NCBI RefSeq assembly: GCF_000483165.1
Contig: NZ_AXXW01000005.1
Coordinates: forward strand, 124,001-188,000
DNA: 64,000 nucleotides
Source of the DNA: Tullyiplasma multilocale ATCC 49900
GTDB lineage: Bacteria > Bacillota_I > Bacilli_A > Mycoplasmatales > Mycoplasmataceae
Reading direction: 5' to 3'
The position numbers were made by a program, and so were the translations under genes. Positions within the stretch are counted from its first letter, which is position 1. Each line of letters opens with the position of its first letter. Of this stretch, positions 32,849 through 43,956 are shown piece after piece. The notes under the pieces were generated by a model. The model did not search any database. It saw only the letters and a list, made by a program, of their open reading frames with translations, and had not been told where the DNA came from.

Positions 32849-33175
32849 TTATTTAGTAGTTTTCATACGTGTGTTTGATTTTTTAGCAACACGTAATTTT
32901 TTACCTTCAACGATTTCGTATCCGATTTTTGTTGTAGCTTCTTTATCTTTTGGATCTTGGATAGCTACGTTTGATAAATTGATTTTAGCTGGAATTTGTT
33001 TAATTCCACCTTCTGTATCAGTTTGTGAAGGTTTAACGTGTTTAACTACGTTTACCCCTTGAACTGAAACTCATTTTTTATCTTTTGAGATAAAAGTGAT
33101 TGGTCCTAATTCACCTTTGTGAGAACCAGCAATGATTTTAACCACATCACCTTTTAAGATTTTTGATTTTGCCAT
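32849..33175 (-). CDS. rplX: 50S ribosomal protein L24
   Basis: L24, an assembly initiator of the large subunit, 108 residues. [22 protein letters not shown] carries the KOW motif. The frame runs through a TGA-Trp (KKW). Confidence 0.95.
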
Positions 33176-33188
33176 ATTCTGGTACCTC

Positions 33189-33557
33189 CTATAATACTTC
33201 TGGTGCTAGAGATGCAATTTTTGCAAATCCTGCGTCTTTAATTTCACGTGCAATTGGACCGAAAATACGTGTTCCACGTGGGTTTTTGTCATCTTTAATT
33301 AAAACTACTGCGTTTTCTGAGAATTTGATGTATGTTCCATCTTCTCTTCTTAATTCACGTTTAGTTCTAACGATAACTGCTTTAACAACTTGACCTTTTT
33401 TAACTGCACCACCAGGTGCTGCCGCAATAACTGAACAAACAATAATATCACCGATTCCAGTGAATTTTCTTACTGAACCACCAAGGTTACGAATTACACG
33501 AACTTCTTTAGCACCTGAGTTATCAGCTACTTTTAATACGGATAAGTTTTGAATCAT
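33189..33557 (-). CDS. rplN: 50S ribosomal protein L14
   Basis: L14, forms intersubunit bridges, 122 residues. [19 protein letters not shown] and [18 protein letters not shown] are diagnostic. Confidence 0.98.
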   Translation of the reverse strand: MIQNLSVLKVADNSGAKEVRVIRNLGGSVRKFTGIGDIIVCSVIAAAPGGAVKKGQVVKAVIVRTKRELRREDGTYIKFSENAVVLIKDDKNPRGTRIFGPIAREIKDAGFAKIASLAPEVL

Positions 33558-33580
33558 AAATTTACTTCCTTATCTTTCTA

Positions 33581-33838
33581 TTAAAGAACCGCTTTTTCAA
33601 CAACTTTAACTAATCTAAAGTTTTTTGTTGCTGATAAAGGACGTGTTTCCATTATTTCTACTTTGTCACCGATTTTGGCAACTTGTAATTCGTCATGTGC
33701 TTTATATTTTTTAGAATATTTAACACGTTTTTTGTAAATTGGGTGGTTTTTGTATGTTTCAACTAACACAGTAATAGTTTTGTCCATTTTATCTGACACA
33801 ACTTTACCAGTTAATACTTTTCTAGAATTTCTTTCCAT
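33581..33838 (-). CDS. rpsQ: 30S ribosomal protein S17
   Basis: S17, an OB-fold rRNA-binding protein, 85 residues, starting [21 protein letters not shown]. The start overlaps the rpmC stop by one base. Confidence 0.97.
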   Translation of the reverse strand: MERNSRKVLTGKVVSDKMDKTITVLVETYKNHPIYKKRVKYSKKYKAHDELQVAKIGDKVEIMETRPLSATKNFRLVKVVEKAVL

Positions 33839-34242
33839 TATTTGTTTTCTCCTTCTTCTTCAATTGCTGCGTTAGCCATTGCTGCTGCAATAGCGTCTTC
33901 ATCTAATGAAGTTCCAAATTGTTCATTTTGCATTTCTTCGATCATTTTGCGTTGTTTTGCTCTTACTTCTTTTCCAGCTTCTTCTGCTTTTGTAACAGCT
34001 TCACTGTAGTTTGCTTTAATTGTTTTGTTTGTGTTTTCACCAGCTAAGCGTTTTTCACTTAGTGATAATTCGATACGTGCAATTTCTTTTTTAATATCTT
34101 TAATACGGTGTGTTTGTTCTAAAGAACCAACAGCAGCTTGGAATTTTAAAGCAAATAGTTCTGCTCTTTTTGATTCACCTAATTTAATTAATTCATCAAC
34201 TGATAAATTTCTTAATTCTGCGATTTGATTTGTTTTAGCCAT
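33838..34242 (-). CDS. rpmC: 50S ribosomal protein L29 with long C-terminal extension
   Basis: L29, near the tunnel exit, where it helps dock targeting factors. The first 65 residues or so are ordinary L29 ([17 protein letters not shown]...[17 protein letters not shown]). The protein then continues to residue 134 with a charged Ala/Glu-rich helical tail ending AIEEEGENK, about twice the normal size. Overlaps neighbours by one base on each side. Confidence 0.95.
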   Translation of the reverse strand: MAKTNQIAELRNLSVDELIKLGESKRAELFALKFQAAVGSLEQTHRIKDIKKEIARIELSLSEKRLAGENTNKTIKANYSEAVTKAEEAGKEVRAKQRKMIEEMQNEQFGTSLDEDAIAAAMANAAIEEEGENK

Positions 34243-34655
34243 TATTCTTCACCTCTTTTAACGAATTTGCAACGGATTGGTAGTTTGTGCATTGCAAGTC
34301 TTAAAGCTTCCCTTGCGATTTCTTCACTTACTCCAGCGATTTCGAACATTACTGTTCCTTTTTTAACAACTGCTACTCATTTTTCAGGGTTACCTTTTCC
34401 AGATCCCATTCTAACTTCAGCAGGTTTTTTTGTCATAGACATGTGTGGGAAAATTCTAATTCAAGTTTTCCCGTCACGTTTCATAAAACGTGTCATAGCA
34501 ATACGAGCAGCTTCGATTTGGTGGTTGTCAATTCAAGCACCATCTAAAGCCATTAATCCGAATTCACCAAAGTCAACTTGTTTAGCTCCTTTAGCTTTTC
34601 CTTCATAACTTACTCTGTGAGGCTTACGATATTTAGTTCTTTTTGGCATTAACAT
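34242..34655 (-). CDS. rplP: 50S ribosomal protein L16
   Basis: L16, organises the A-site region, 137 residues. [14 protein letters not shown] and GKTWIRIFPH, then [15 protein letters not shown], are diagnostic. The ATG at 34655 is preferred over one two codons later. Overlaps the rpmC start by one base. Confidence 0.96.
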
Positions 34656-34657
34656 AA

Positions 34658-35365
34658 TTATCTACGTCCTCCTCTTTTATTGTTGTTGTATCTTGGAGCT
34701 TCCATCATTGATGTATCAATGCTGTTTTTTCCTAATACTTCTCCATGGTTGATTCAAACTTTAACTCCGATTTGTCCATATGTAGTTGGTGCTTCATATA
34801 AAGCGAAATCAATGTTTGCTCTTAATGTTGATAAAGGTACTGATCCTTCTAAGTAACCTTCAGTACGAGCCATTTCAACTCCTCCTAAACGTCCACTTAC
34901 AGAAGTTTTAATTCCTTTAACACCAGCTTTTAATGCTTTTCTAATAGCTAATTTTTGAACTGTACGGAATGAAGCACGGTTTGTGATTTGTTCCCCAATT
35001 CATCTAGCTACTAATGTTGCATCAGCATCTGGATTTTTAATTTCGATAACTTTAACTTTTACATCTAAGTTTCTGTCTTTAACAGCTTTTCTTACAGCTA
35101 AAACAATGTTTTCAACATTTTTACCTTCAGCTCCAAGAACGATAGCTGGACGAGCAGATTTAATGATTAATGTTAAATCATTAGATGTTCTTTCGATATC
35201 AATTTTAGCAACTGCTGCATCATTTAATAATGTAGCAACTGTTTTACGGATTACGATATCTTGGTTTAATCAAGTTACGTATTGTCCTTTTTCAGCGTAT
35301 CATCTGTTTTCTCAATCTCTAACGATTCCTAAACGTAATACTTTTGGTGATACTTTTTGTCCCAT
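34658..35365 (-). CDS. rpsC: 30S ribosomal protein S3
   Basis: S3, mRNA entry helicase protein, 235 residues. [20 protein letters not shown], the KH-type [16 protein letters not shown] and [12 protein letters not shown] segments are clear. Many Trp are TGA, so the standard code gives no long frame here. Confidence 0.96.
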
Positions 35366-35379
35366 ATTTCTGCTCCTTC

Positions 35380-35715
35380 CTATCTAACGTCACTTACAAT
35401 TAATGTAATGTGACTTGTTCTTTTTAAGATTTCGTATGCACGTCCGTGTGCTCTTGGTCTAAAACGTTTTAAAGTTGGACCTTCATCTACGAAAACTGTT
35501 TTTACAAATAACTTATCAGCTTCCATACCATTGTTGTTAACTGCGTTTGCAACTGCTGAGTTTAATAATTTTAAAACTGGTTCAGCTGATGCTTTATCTA
35601 AGTTTTGTAAAGTAGCAACTGCGTTAGCTACTGATTTGTTTCTGATTGTATCTACTACTAATCTTACTTTTCTAGGTGAGATACGAATCATATTTAATTT
35701 TGCTTTTGCTTCCAT
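35380..35715 (-). CDS. rplV: 50S ribosomal protein L22
   Basis: L22, lines the exit tunnel, 111 residues. [15 protein letters not shown] and the C-terminal [16 protein letters not shown] are diagnostic. Confidence 0.97.
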   Translation of the reverse strand: MEAKAKLNMIRISPRKVRLVVDTIRNKSVANAVATLQNLDKASAEPVLKLLNSAVANAVNNNGMEADKLFVKTVFVDEGPTLKRFRPRAHGRAYEILKRTSHITLIVSDVR

Positions 35716-35736
35716 AATTATTCTCCTATCCCTTTC

Positions 35737-36000
35737 CTATTTTTTACCTTTGTCATCACCGTGACCACCGAATTTACGTGTTGGAGAAAATTCACCTAAT
35801 TTGTGTCCAACCATATCTTCAGTCACGTATACAGGTATAAATTCTTTTCCATTATATACTCCGAAAGTTCTTCCGATGAATTCAGGGAAAATAGTTGATC
35901 TACGTGATCAAGTTTTAATAACGTCGTTTTGTCCCATTGTTTCCACTTTTTTAAATAAGTGTTCGTCAACGAATGGTCCTTTTTTTAATGATCTTGCCAT
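35737..36000 (-). CDS. rpsS: 30S ribosomal protein S19
   Basis: S19 of the head, 87 residues. [34 protein letters not shown] and [16 protein letters not shown] are diagnostic. One Trp is TGA. Confidence 0.97.
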
Positions 36001-36019
36001 ATTCTTCTATTCTCCTTTT

Positions 36020-36859
36020 CTATTTAGTACGTCTTCTTACGATTAATTTTTGTGAGGCTTTTTTCTTATTACGTGTTTGCACACCTAATGCAGTTTTTCC
36101 TCATGGTGTTACAGGGTTCTTACGTCCAATTGGTGTACGTCCTTCTCCCCCTCCATGAGGGTGATCGATCGGGTTCATTACTGATCCACGAACTGTAGGT
36201 CTAATACCTTTTCAACGATTACGTCCTGCTTTTCCTCAATTAACTAAGTTGTACTCTTCATTTCCTACTTCACCGATTGTTGCGAAACATTCAGCTAAAA
36301 CTTTTCTTACTTCTCCTGAAGCTAGACGTAAAGTAACATATTTACCATCATCGTCTTTCCCTAGGATTTGTACTGATGAACCAGCAGATCTTGCCATTTG
36401 TCCACCTTTACCAGGTTTTAATTCAACGTTGTGAACTAAAGTTCCTTCTGGAATGTTTTTTAATGGTGCAGCATTACCGATTTTAATATCAGCATTTTCT
36501 GATGCAACAATTTTCATTCCAACTTCCATTCCTTTAGCAAATAAGATGTAACGTTTTTCTCCGTCAATGTATTTTACTAATGAGATGAATGCGTTTCTGT
36601 TTGGATCGTATTCAATAGTTGCGATTGTTCCAACTACGTCTAATTTATTTCTTTTGAAATCAATAATACGGTATTTACGTTTGTGTCCCCCACCTTTGTG
36701 GCGAGTTGTAATAACCCCGCGGTTATTTCTTCCGGCATGTTTGTTTAATGCAACTGTTAATGATTTTTCAGGTGTATCTGTAGTTAAGATTGCTGAATAG
36801 TCAATAGTTGTCATATTTCTACGACCGTTTGTCGTAGGTTTATATTTTTTAATTGCCAT
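36020..36859 (-). CDS. rplB: 50S ribosomal protein L2
   Basis: L2, required near the peptidyl transferase centre, 279 residues. [34 protein letters not shown] and the C-terminal [14 protein letters not shown] motif with the conserved His are visible. A 74-base gap separates it from rplW. Confidence 0.97.
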
Positions 36860-36933
36860 AATATCCCTTTCTATAGCTTTGTTTTTATATTTATATTAGT
36901 GTTTACAATAATGTCCCTTTGGGAAAGGTTTTT

Positions 36934-37218
36934 CTATAAATCACTTAATACGTCTAATGATTCACCATCTTTTAAAGTGATGATTGCTTTTTTGTATTGA
37001 TTTGTTTTTCCAACAAATTTACCCATTCTTTTATCTTTTCCTGAGTAGTTCATTGTTCTTACTGATTCAACTTTTACTTCAAAAATTTCTTCGAATGTTT
37101 TTTTGATTTGAACTTTGTTAGCTCTTCTATCAACTAAGAATGTATACACACCATCAGCATGACCAACGAATGATTTCTCAGTTAATACTGGTTTTTTAAT
37201 TACTTCAGTTAAATGCAT
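36934..37218 (-). CDS. rplW: 50S ribosomal protein L23
   Basis: L23, docking site for trigger factor and SRP at the tunnel exit, 94 residues. PVLTEKSF and [20 protein letters not shown] are diagnostic. The start overlaps the rplD stop by one base. Confidence 0.96.
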   Translation of the reverse strand: MHLTEVIKKPVLTEKSFVGHADGVYTFLVDRRANKVQIKKTFEEIFEVKVESVRTMNYSGKDKRMGKFVGKTNQYKKAIITLKDGESLDVLSDL

Positions 37219-37844
37219 TATGCGTATACTCCTTCTACTGCTAAAGCAGCTTCTTCAGTCATAACTAATTTAGTAGCATTTAATAAGTCAAACACGTTGA
37301 TTTGGTTAGCTTTTAATGTTTTAACTCTTTCAATGTTGTTTGCTGATTTAACAACAAATTCTTCTCTATCTTTTGTTATGATTAATGTTTTTTGATTATC
37401 AATTTGTAGGTTTTTCATTACAGCTACCATTTCTTTAGTAGATGGTTTTGAAAATTCAAATTTATCAACGATTACAAGATTGTTTTCTGATGCTTTAAGT
37501 GATAAAGCTGATCTGAAAGCCAATGCTTTTACTTTTTTGTTTACAGATTTTTTGTAGTTAATGTCTGGTGTTGGCCCGAAAGCAACTCCCCCACCTCTTC
37601 ATTGAGGTGCTCTAATTGATCCTTGACGCGCACGTCCAGTTCCTTTTTGTCTTCAAGGTTTACGTCCACCACCACGTACTTCAGCACGAGTTTTAGTTTT
37701 CTTTGTTCCTTGTCTTAATGCAGCTTGTTGAGCAACTACAGTATCGTAAATTGCTTGTTGGTGAGGTTCAATTCCTCAAACTTTATCGTTTAAAGTAATG
37801 TCTTTAACTTCTTGACCTTGTTGGTTTAAAACTTTTAAATTCAT
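37218..37844 (-). CDS. rplD: 50S ribosomal protein L4
   Basis: L4, tunnel constriction protein and in some bacteria regulator of the S10 operon, 208 residues. [20 protein letters not shown] and [11 protein letters not shown] are diagnostic. Three Trp are TGA in the N-terminal half. Confidence 0.96.
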
Positions 37845-37856
37845 TTTTTGATCCTC

Positions 37857-38546
37857 CTATGCTTCTTCAGTTGTAGCTACTGCTTCAACTGCGTTTCTAT
37901 TTACTAATGCTGCTGCTTCTGTTGATTTAATTCCTTTTACATTTTGTTTAATTGAAACAAATTGATTTTTTGGTCCAGGAATTGAACCTTTTACTAACAT
38001 TAAGTTGTTTGCTGTATCGATTGCTACAACTTCTAAGTTTTGGATTGTAACTTTTGCGTGTCCCATGTGACCAGCCATTTTTTTAGATTTGAAAATACGG
38101 TTAATAATTGCTCCCATTGATCCAATACCACGGTGGTATCCTGATCCGTGACCCATAGGTCCTCTTGAGTAATTATGTCTTTTGATTGCTCCCGCAAATC
38201 CTTTTCCTTTTGATATACCTGTAACGTCAACGTATTCACCAGATGTGAAGATGTCTTCTGCTTTGATTGTTGAACCAAATTCGAATCCATCCATGTTTCT
38301 GATTTCTTTTACGAAGCGCTTAGGTGCTGCTCCAGCTTTGGCAAAGTGCCCTGTTGCAGGTTTATTTACTAAATTAGCTCTTTTATCTTGAACTCCTAAT
38401 TGAGTTGCAACGTATCCGTCTGATTCTTGAGTCTTAACTTGTAAAACTGTATTTGGTAAAACTTCAATTACTGTTACTGGTACTAATTTACCTGCTTCAG
38501 TGAAAACTTGAGTCATTTCTACCTTACGTCCTAAGATTCCTTTCAT
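37857..38546 (-). CDS. rplC: 50S ribosomal protein L3
   Basis: L3, 229 residues from ATG 38546 ([15 protein letters not shown]). An upstream in-frame ATG at 38561 overlaps the GGAGGA SD and is rejected. [23 protein letters not shown] is the conserved core. Confidence 0.96.
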   Translation of the reverse strand: MKGILGRKVEMTQVFTEAGKLVPVTVIEVLPNTVLQVKTQESDGYVATQLGVQDKRANLVNKPATGHFAKAGAAPKRFVKEIRNMDGFEFGSTIKAEDIFTSGEYVDVTGISKGKGFAGAIKRHNYSRGPMGHGSGYHRGIGSMGAIINRIFKSKKMAGHMGHAKVTIQNLEVVAIDTANNLMLVKGSIPGPKNQFVSIKQNVKGIKSTEAAALVNRNAVEAVATTEEA

Positions 38547-38635
38547 CTTAATTTCCTCCATTAATTTTGATAATCATGTATATTTCGTCTATTTTGTGTT
38601 TTTGATTTTTTTAGTTTGTTTTTTGAGATTGATTA

Positions 38636-38944
38636 TTATAGTTTAATTTCAATATCTACACCACTTGGTAGTTTTACTCTTTTTAAAACGTCCATTGTTG
38701 TAGGTGTTGGGTTTAAGATTTCTAATAATCTTTTGTGTGTTCTCATTTCGAATTGTTCACGTGAATCTTTGTATTTATGAACAGCTCTTAAGATTGTAAT
38801 GATTTGTTTTTCTGTTGGTAAAGGGATTGGTCCTCTAACTTTTGCACCAGTTCCTTCAGCAGCTTCAATAATCTTTGAAATGCTTTGATCAACAATTGCG
38901 TGATCATAACCTTTAAGTTTGATTCTCATTTTTGTATCTGCCAT
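38636..38944 (-). CDS. rpsJ: 30S ribosomal protein S10
   Basis: S10, also the antitermination factor NusE, 102 residues. [16 protein letters not shown] and [11 protein letters not shown] are diagnostic. First gene of the 21-gene S10-spc operon running down to secY. Confidence 0.97.
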   Translation of the reverse strand: MADTKMRIKLKGYDHAIVDQSISKIIEAAEGTGAKVRGPIPLPTEKQIITILRAVHKYKDSREQFEMRTHKRLLEILNPTPTTMDVLKRVKLPSGVDIEIKL

Positions 38945-38973
38945 GCTAACCTCCTAATTTTTTGATTTTTAAC

Positions 38974-38997
38974 GACAACTCACACCTGTGTGTTGTC
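38974..38997 (-). promoter_or_regulatory. Leader hairpin of the S10 operon
   Basis: Minus-strand GACAA...TTGTC outer stem with inner CACAC/GTGTG pairing and a two-base bulge, 30 bases before the rpsJ start. The 3' side contains GTGTGAGTT, also found in the rpsL leader. An autoregulatory role is inference. Confidence 0.45.
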
Positions 38998-39027
38998 TTT
39001 GCGTACACAAAATATACATGCTTTTTA

Positions 39028-39033
39028 ATTATA
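39028..39033 (-). promoter_or_regulatory. -10 element of the S10 operon promoter
   Basis: Perfect TATAAT on the minus strand, giving a leader of about 75 nt. No good -35 was seen at 17 nt (TTTTAA); TATGGG precedes the -10. Confidence 0.65.
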
Positions 39034-39084
39034 CCCATATTGTTTCTATATTAAAAGGCATATATAAGAAAACTTTAAAAAAGA

Positions 39085-39112
39085 TAAAAACCCCTATTTT
39101 AAGGGGTTTTTA
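39085..39112 (-). terminator. Terminator of the hypothetical gene 39134-40156
   Basis: Minus-strand stem AAAAACCCC/GGGGTTTTT with an A/T loop, then T-rich sequence. Confidence 0.82.
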
Positions 39113-39133
39113 ATCTAAATACTTATATATGTT

Positions 39134-40156
39134 CTAAATCTTTTTATATCGTTTAAGAATTGTATTTAATAGGTCAATCTCGTCATTATTAACAGCATAT
39201 TTAGATAAGGTATTAAATGTTGCCTTATTATCTAAAATATAAGTTAAATAGTTTAATTTCAACTCTCTGAAGATCTTTTCAATATTCTTGATAGCTGTTT
39301 CAAAATCAATTCCTTCAAATGCAACTTCGATTCCTTTAACTAAGTATTGATAGTTATTAGTGATATTAAAAAGATGTCAATAAACGGTATCTTTATCAAT
39401 GTTTTCAGATAATAGTTTTTCAACATTAGTTATTAGTTGATTTGCTAAGAGACTATTTTCGAAATAGAATTCAGCCACAATGTTATAACTTCATTCCAAT
39501 GTTGTATTCAGTGTAAATACTCCACGATCTAAATCAACATAATCAATCTTATCTAAAATAGAATAATCTTCTAATAGTAATTCTTTTGGTAAATAGTATA
39601 TTCTTTGATTCTTATTCGTTTGCACTAATTCGAATCTGTTTGAGATTACAAAGACATCTTTAAACTTAAATTTGTTTAAATCAAATCCTTCATGTACTAA
39701 ATGTCTATGTATGCTCATATCTTTAGCTGGTGTTTTAGCATTTTGGATATTATAAGTTTCAATAAACTCTTGATTAATTCCTTCTTTGTTTGAACTAACG
39801 TTTTTATTACGGTTTTTAAACTTAAAGATATTTGGCATAAAGTTTTTTGCAAAGAATTCTTGCTCAACTATTTTTTGGAAGAAATAGTTCTTTGTTAAAA
39901 AGATAGTTGATTGCTTAATGAAGTCTAAGTAGATATCAAAACTAATCATGTAATAACCAGTAGCCACAACTTCTTTATCTGTTTCAATTGTAAAGAACTT
40001 TAAAGCTCTATTTCAATTGGCTGGTACAAACGCTAAATCTAAAATCGATTGAGGAACATTGCTATATTCTTCATTTCCAATTAGATAACTAATAACACCA
40101 TTATTATTAATTACTTTAATTTCGATTAATACTGATTGATGGTCAAAATAAAACAT
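39134..40156 (-). CDS. Hypothetical protein
   Basis: Protein of 340 residues starting MFYFDHQSVLIEIKVINNN, mostly mixed alpha/beta in character, with no signal peptide or membrane helix, so probably cytoplasmic. It includes a basic centre (FKFKNRNKN) and a Leu/Asn/Lys-rich helical C-terminus. An AAAGGA SD precedes the ATG at 40156. It follows alaS but is separated by a strong terminator. TGA-Trp codons occur in frame, for example just below 39491. No family recognised. Confidence 0.72.
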
Positions 40157-40171
40157 ATGTTCCTTTCTATA

Positions 40172-40199
40172 AAAAACTTGTGATTGCTCACAAGTTTTT
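40172..40199 (-). terminator. Terminator after alaS
   Basis: Perfect 12-bp minus-strand stem AAAAACTTGTGA/TCACAAGTTTTT with a 4-base loop, then T. Confidence 0.88.
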
Positions 40200-40208
40200 A
40201 ATTAAATA

Positions 40209-42896
40209 TTATTTAGAATATTTACCTTGTGCTAGGTTGGCATTTCCTCCACCTTTGGCATTTACTTCTTTAATGTTTTTAAAGATATCAATAGCTTTGA
40301 ATTTATCTTGAATTGATTCAGATACTCCAACAACTAAGAATCCTTCACCATTTGTTTCACTACCAAGAATTACAATTAGATCTTCGAATTTATTTCTCAA
40401 TTGATCTGCTAATTCTTTTAAGTCTTTAATTGTTAAGTCTGTTGTGAATAATTTAATTTCATTTACGCCATCGGCATTAATTGTTGGTTCTAATGTTTTA
40501 AATTGTTCTAATTTAGCAGCAGTGATTAAATCATTAGCTTTTTTGTCATAACCTTTAAATACTTCTTTGTATTGCTCTACTAATGTTTTTAAAGTTTCTA
40601 AGTTAGCTTTAGTAATATCTAAACCAATAATTTGTTTGTTTAATGATTCTAAAGTTTCGTCTTTTAAGATTGTTTGTAATTGATTATATTTATCAGTTAC
40701 TTTACCGGCTTCATCTAAATGTTTTTTGAATTGTTCTCTTAAATATTCATTAACTGTTTCATTTGAAGTTAAACACTTAATACGGAATGTTCCAGAACCT
40801 TTTGATTCAATTCCTGTAATAATAAAGTCTTCAATATCTTTAGTATTGTCAACGTGTGTTCCCCCACATAATTCAGAAGAGAAATCTCCGAATTTAACAA
40901 CTCTAACTTCTTCATCGTATTTTTCAGTAAAGAATGCTAATGCTCCATATTTATTAACGGCATCATCCATGTTACAGAAGTATACTTCTCTATCGTGTGC
41001 TTCTTTGATTCTTCTTAATACTTCAGCTTCAGTTTCTTTTAATTCAGCTTCAGTTACATTTCTATTAAATGTAAAGTCCATTCTTAAACCATTTTCATCA
41101 TTGTATGATCCAGATTGCATTACAGTATCTCCAAGAACATGTCTTAAAGCGTAATGTATCATATGTGTTCCAGAGTGGTTTTTCATAGTTAATGTTCTTT
41201 TATCTTCATCAACTTTGGCTTCAACAACATCACCAGTTGTTAAAGTTCCTGTTACTTGAACTCTATGAATGTTTTGTTTGTTTGGTCCTTGTTGAACATC
41301 AATTACCATTGCTGTTCCGTTTTCACCAATAATAATCCCGTTATCAGCTGCTTGTCCACCTTTTTCAGCATAGAAAGGAGTTTTATCTAAAATGATAAAC
41401 CCTTCAGCATCAGTTAAAGATTTAATTTCTTTATCATCGGCAAACATAAAGTTAATTGTTGAATCACTTCTAACTGTTTCTTCTCATCCCGTGAATTCAG
41501 ATTCAACAGTTAATTTTGTAAATAATTCATTTTGCTTATCTCAAGCTTTTAAATCTTTACGAGCATTTCTGGCAGCTTCTTTAGTTTGTTCTAATAATTT
41601 TTCGAAACCTTCTAAGTCAACTTTAACACCACGCTCTTCAGCCATTTCTAAAGTTTGTTCAATTGGGAATCCAAATGATTCAAATAATAGTAAAGCATTT
41701 TTAGCTGATACTTCTTTTTCATCATTGATGATTTTTTCTAATAAGTCATATCCTTTTGATAAAGTTTTTAAAAATTTTTCTTCTTCAGTTCTGATTGCAT
41801 CTTCAATCATTTCTTTTTTGTCAATTAAGTATGGGTAGAAATCTCCCATTGCTTTAATAACTTCATCAACTAATTTGTATAAGAATGCAGTAGTAATTCC
41901 TAATTCTCTTCCATAAACTGATGAACGTCTAATTAAACGACGAATAATATATCCACGATCTTTGTTTCCTGGGAATACTCCATCAGCAATAGCGAATGAT
42001 GTAGCTCTTACGTGATCAGCAATAACTTTGAATGCTGTATTAATTCTTGTTTGAGCTTTAACTGGATTTGTGTAGTTTTCAATTGAATACTTAAATTGTT
42101 GATCACACATAGTTTCAACTTTTTTAATAGTTGGTAAGAAAATGTCTGTTTCAAAGTTTGTTGGTGTATCTTGGAAGATTGAAGCTAATCTTTCTAGTCC
42201 AGCACCAGTATCTATGTTTTTTCTAGGTAGTTCAGCGTAGTTGTTGTTTCCATCGTTATTAAATTGTGAGAATACAACGTTTCATACTTCAATATATCTG
42301 TCATTTTCTAAATCTTCAGATAATAATTTAGTTCCTAAGTTTTCAGGATCTCATTTTTCTCCACGATCATAGAACATTTCAGTATTTGGTCCACAAGGTC
42401 CTTGTCCTACATCTCAGAAGTTTGTATCTCTAGTCATTGAGAAAATGTGATCTTCAGGAATTCCGATTTCTTCAGTTCAAACTCTGTAAGCTTCAGGATC
42501 TTCATTGAATACTGTTATGTATAATTTTTCTTTTGGAATTGCAAATCATTCTTCACTTGTTAATAATTCTCAAGCAAAGTGAATAGCTTCAGTTTTGAAG
42601 TAATCTCCAATTGAAAAGTTTCCTAACATTTCAAACATTGTTTGGTGACGTGCAGTTACTCCAACATTTTCAATATCATTTGTTCTAATAGCTTTTTGTG
42701 AGTTTGTTAATCTAGGGGCGGGTGGTGTTTTTCTACCATCAAAATATGGTTTTAAAGTAGCAACTCCTGAGTTAATTCATAATAGTGATGCATCATCTAC
42801 TGGAATTAGTGAAACAGGTGCTAAAAAGTGGTGACCTTTTGATTGGAAAAAGTCTAGTCACATTTGTCTGATTTCGTTTGTTGATAATTTTTTCAT
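40209..42896 (-). CDS. alaS: Alanyl-tRNA synthetase
   Basis: Charges tRNA-Ala in the cytoplasm, 895 residues, usual length. Class II catalytic domain at the N-terminus ([20 protein letters not shown]; motif with [15 protein letters not shown]). The editing domain has zinc-binding motifs HSGTHMIH near 574-581 and [11 protein letters not shown] about 100 residues later. The C-terminal domain ends [15 protein letters not shown], as in the family (GGG..). Many Trp are TGA, so the N-terminal 260 residues are hidden under the standard code. Confidence 0.96.
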
Positions 42897-43044
42897 TATA
42901 TACCCCTTTAATAATTTTTACATATTAATTATTATACAACTTTCCAACCCGACTTTTATCACAAATGCCCAATTATTTTTTTATGAAAAAACATCTCTAA
43001 ATGAAAATATTTTATGGGACAATTTTAATACACGAGGTGAAATT

Positions 43045-43920
43045 ATGAAATTAAAAAATTTAAATCAAAAGCGATTAATCATGATCGACTTAGATGGAAC
43101 TACATTAATGAACGAGGGGGATAAAATCCACCCTTCTACTAAGAAGTCACTAATGAAGGCTGCCGCTAACGGACATAAGGTGTGTATTATTACAGGAAGA
43201 CCATTTAGAGCTATCCAACATATCTATGAAGAATTAGAGTTAGATACAATTTTAACAAACTTCGATGGGGCACATATTCATGACCCTTATATGAAGCAAT
43301 TCAAGAGAATTGTTTTAGGAATTAACAATGAAATTATTCAACAAATTATTAATGAACCAGCAATCGCTGATTCAGTTGAAAATATTTTGATTGAGTACTA
43401 CCACAAATCAATGTTATGAAAAGAAGATAAAGACTTAAATGATTTCTTCCACTTAGATGAGATCAATGGTGAAGAAGAATTATTTATTGGAGATCCAAGA
43501 AAAGAATGAACAGGACCTTCAACAAACATTGTTTTAAAACTAAAAGATTCAACTTACAAAAACAGAGTATTACGTGTTTTAGGTAAATACCAAGATGCCA
43601 TTAAAATTCAAAGTGATATTTTATATGGTGTTAAAAATACAGCTACAAAACCAGTTATTACTTTAACAAATAAAAATGCTTCAAAGGGATTTGCAGCTGA
43701 TATTTTGGCTCAATACTACAATAAAGATTTGAGAGATGTTATTGCATTCGGAGATCAATTAAATGATTTTGAAATGCTTCAAAAAGTTGGTTATGGTATT
43801 GCTATGAAAAATGGAGCAGACGCTCTAAAATTTGTAGCTAAAGGAATCACTTACAAAACAAATGACGAAGGTGGTTTAGGTTTATATCTAGACGACTTAT
43901 TAATCGGAAATGAAATATAA
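43045..43920 (+). CDS. Cof-type HAD-IIB hydrolase
   Basis: Sugar-phosphate or phosphomonoester hydrolase of the haloacid dehalogenase superfamily, 291 residues. Motif I DLDGT (nucleophile Asp near 15), motif II IITGRP, motif III Lys in NKNASKG, motif IV GDQLNDFEM. The order and the C2-type cap fit the Cof/HAD-IIB subgroup. Divergent from alaS across 148 bases that must hold both promoters. GAGGTG precedes the ATG. Substrate unknown. Confidence 0.9.
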
Positions 43921-43950
43921 AAAATGAACCGAAAGGTTCATTTTTTTACT
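43921..43950 (+). terminator. Bidirectional terminator between convergent genes
   Basis: Stem AAATGAACC-GAAA-GGTTCATTT with T runs on both strands, between the HAD gene and the BspA-like gene. Confidence 0.82.
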
Positions 43951-43956
43951 TATAAA

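Noticed and set aside
36860-36933. Hairpin CCTTT-CCC-AAAGG in the rplW-rplB gap
   Set aside because: Only five pairs and a 3-base loop, no T run. Too weak to call.
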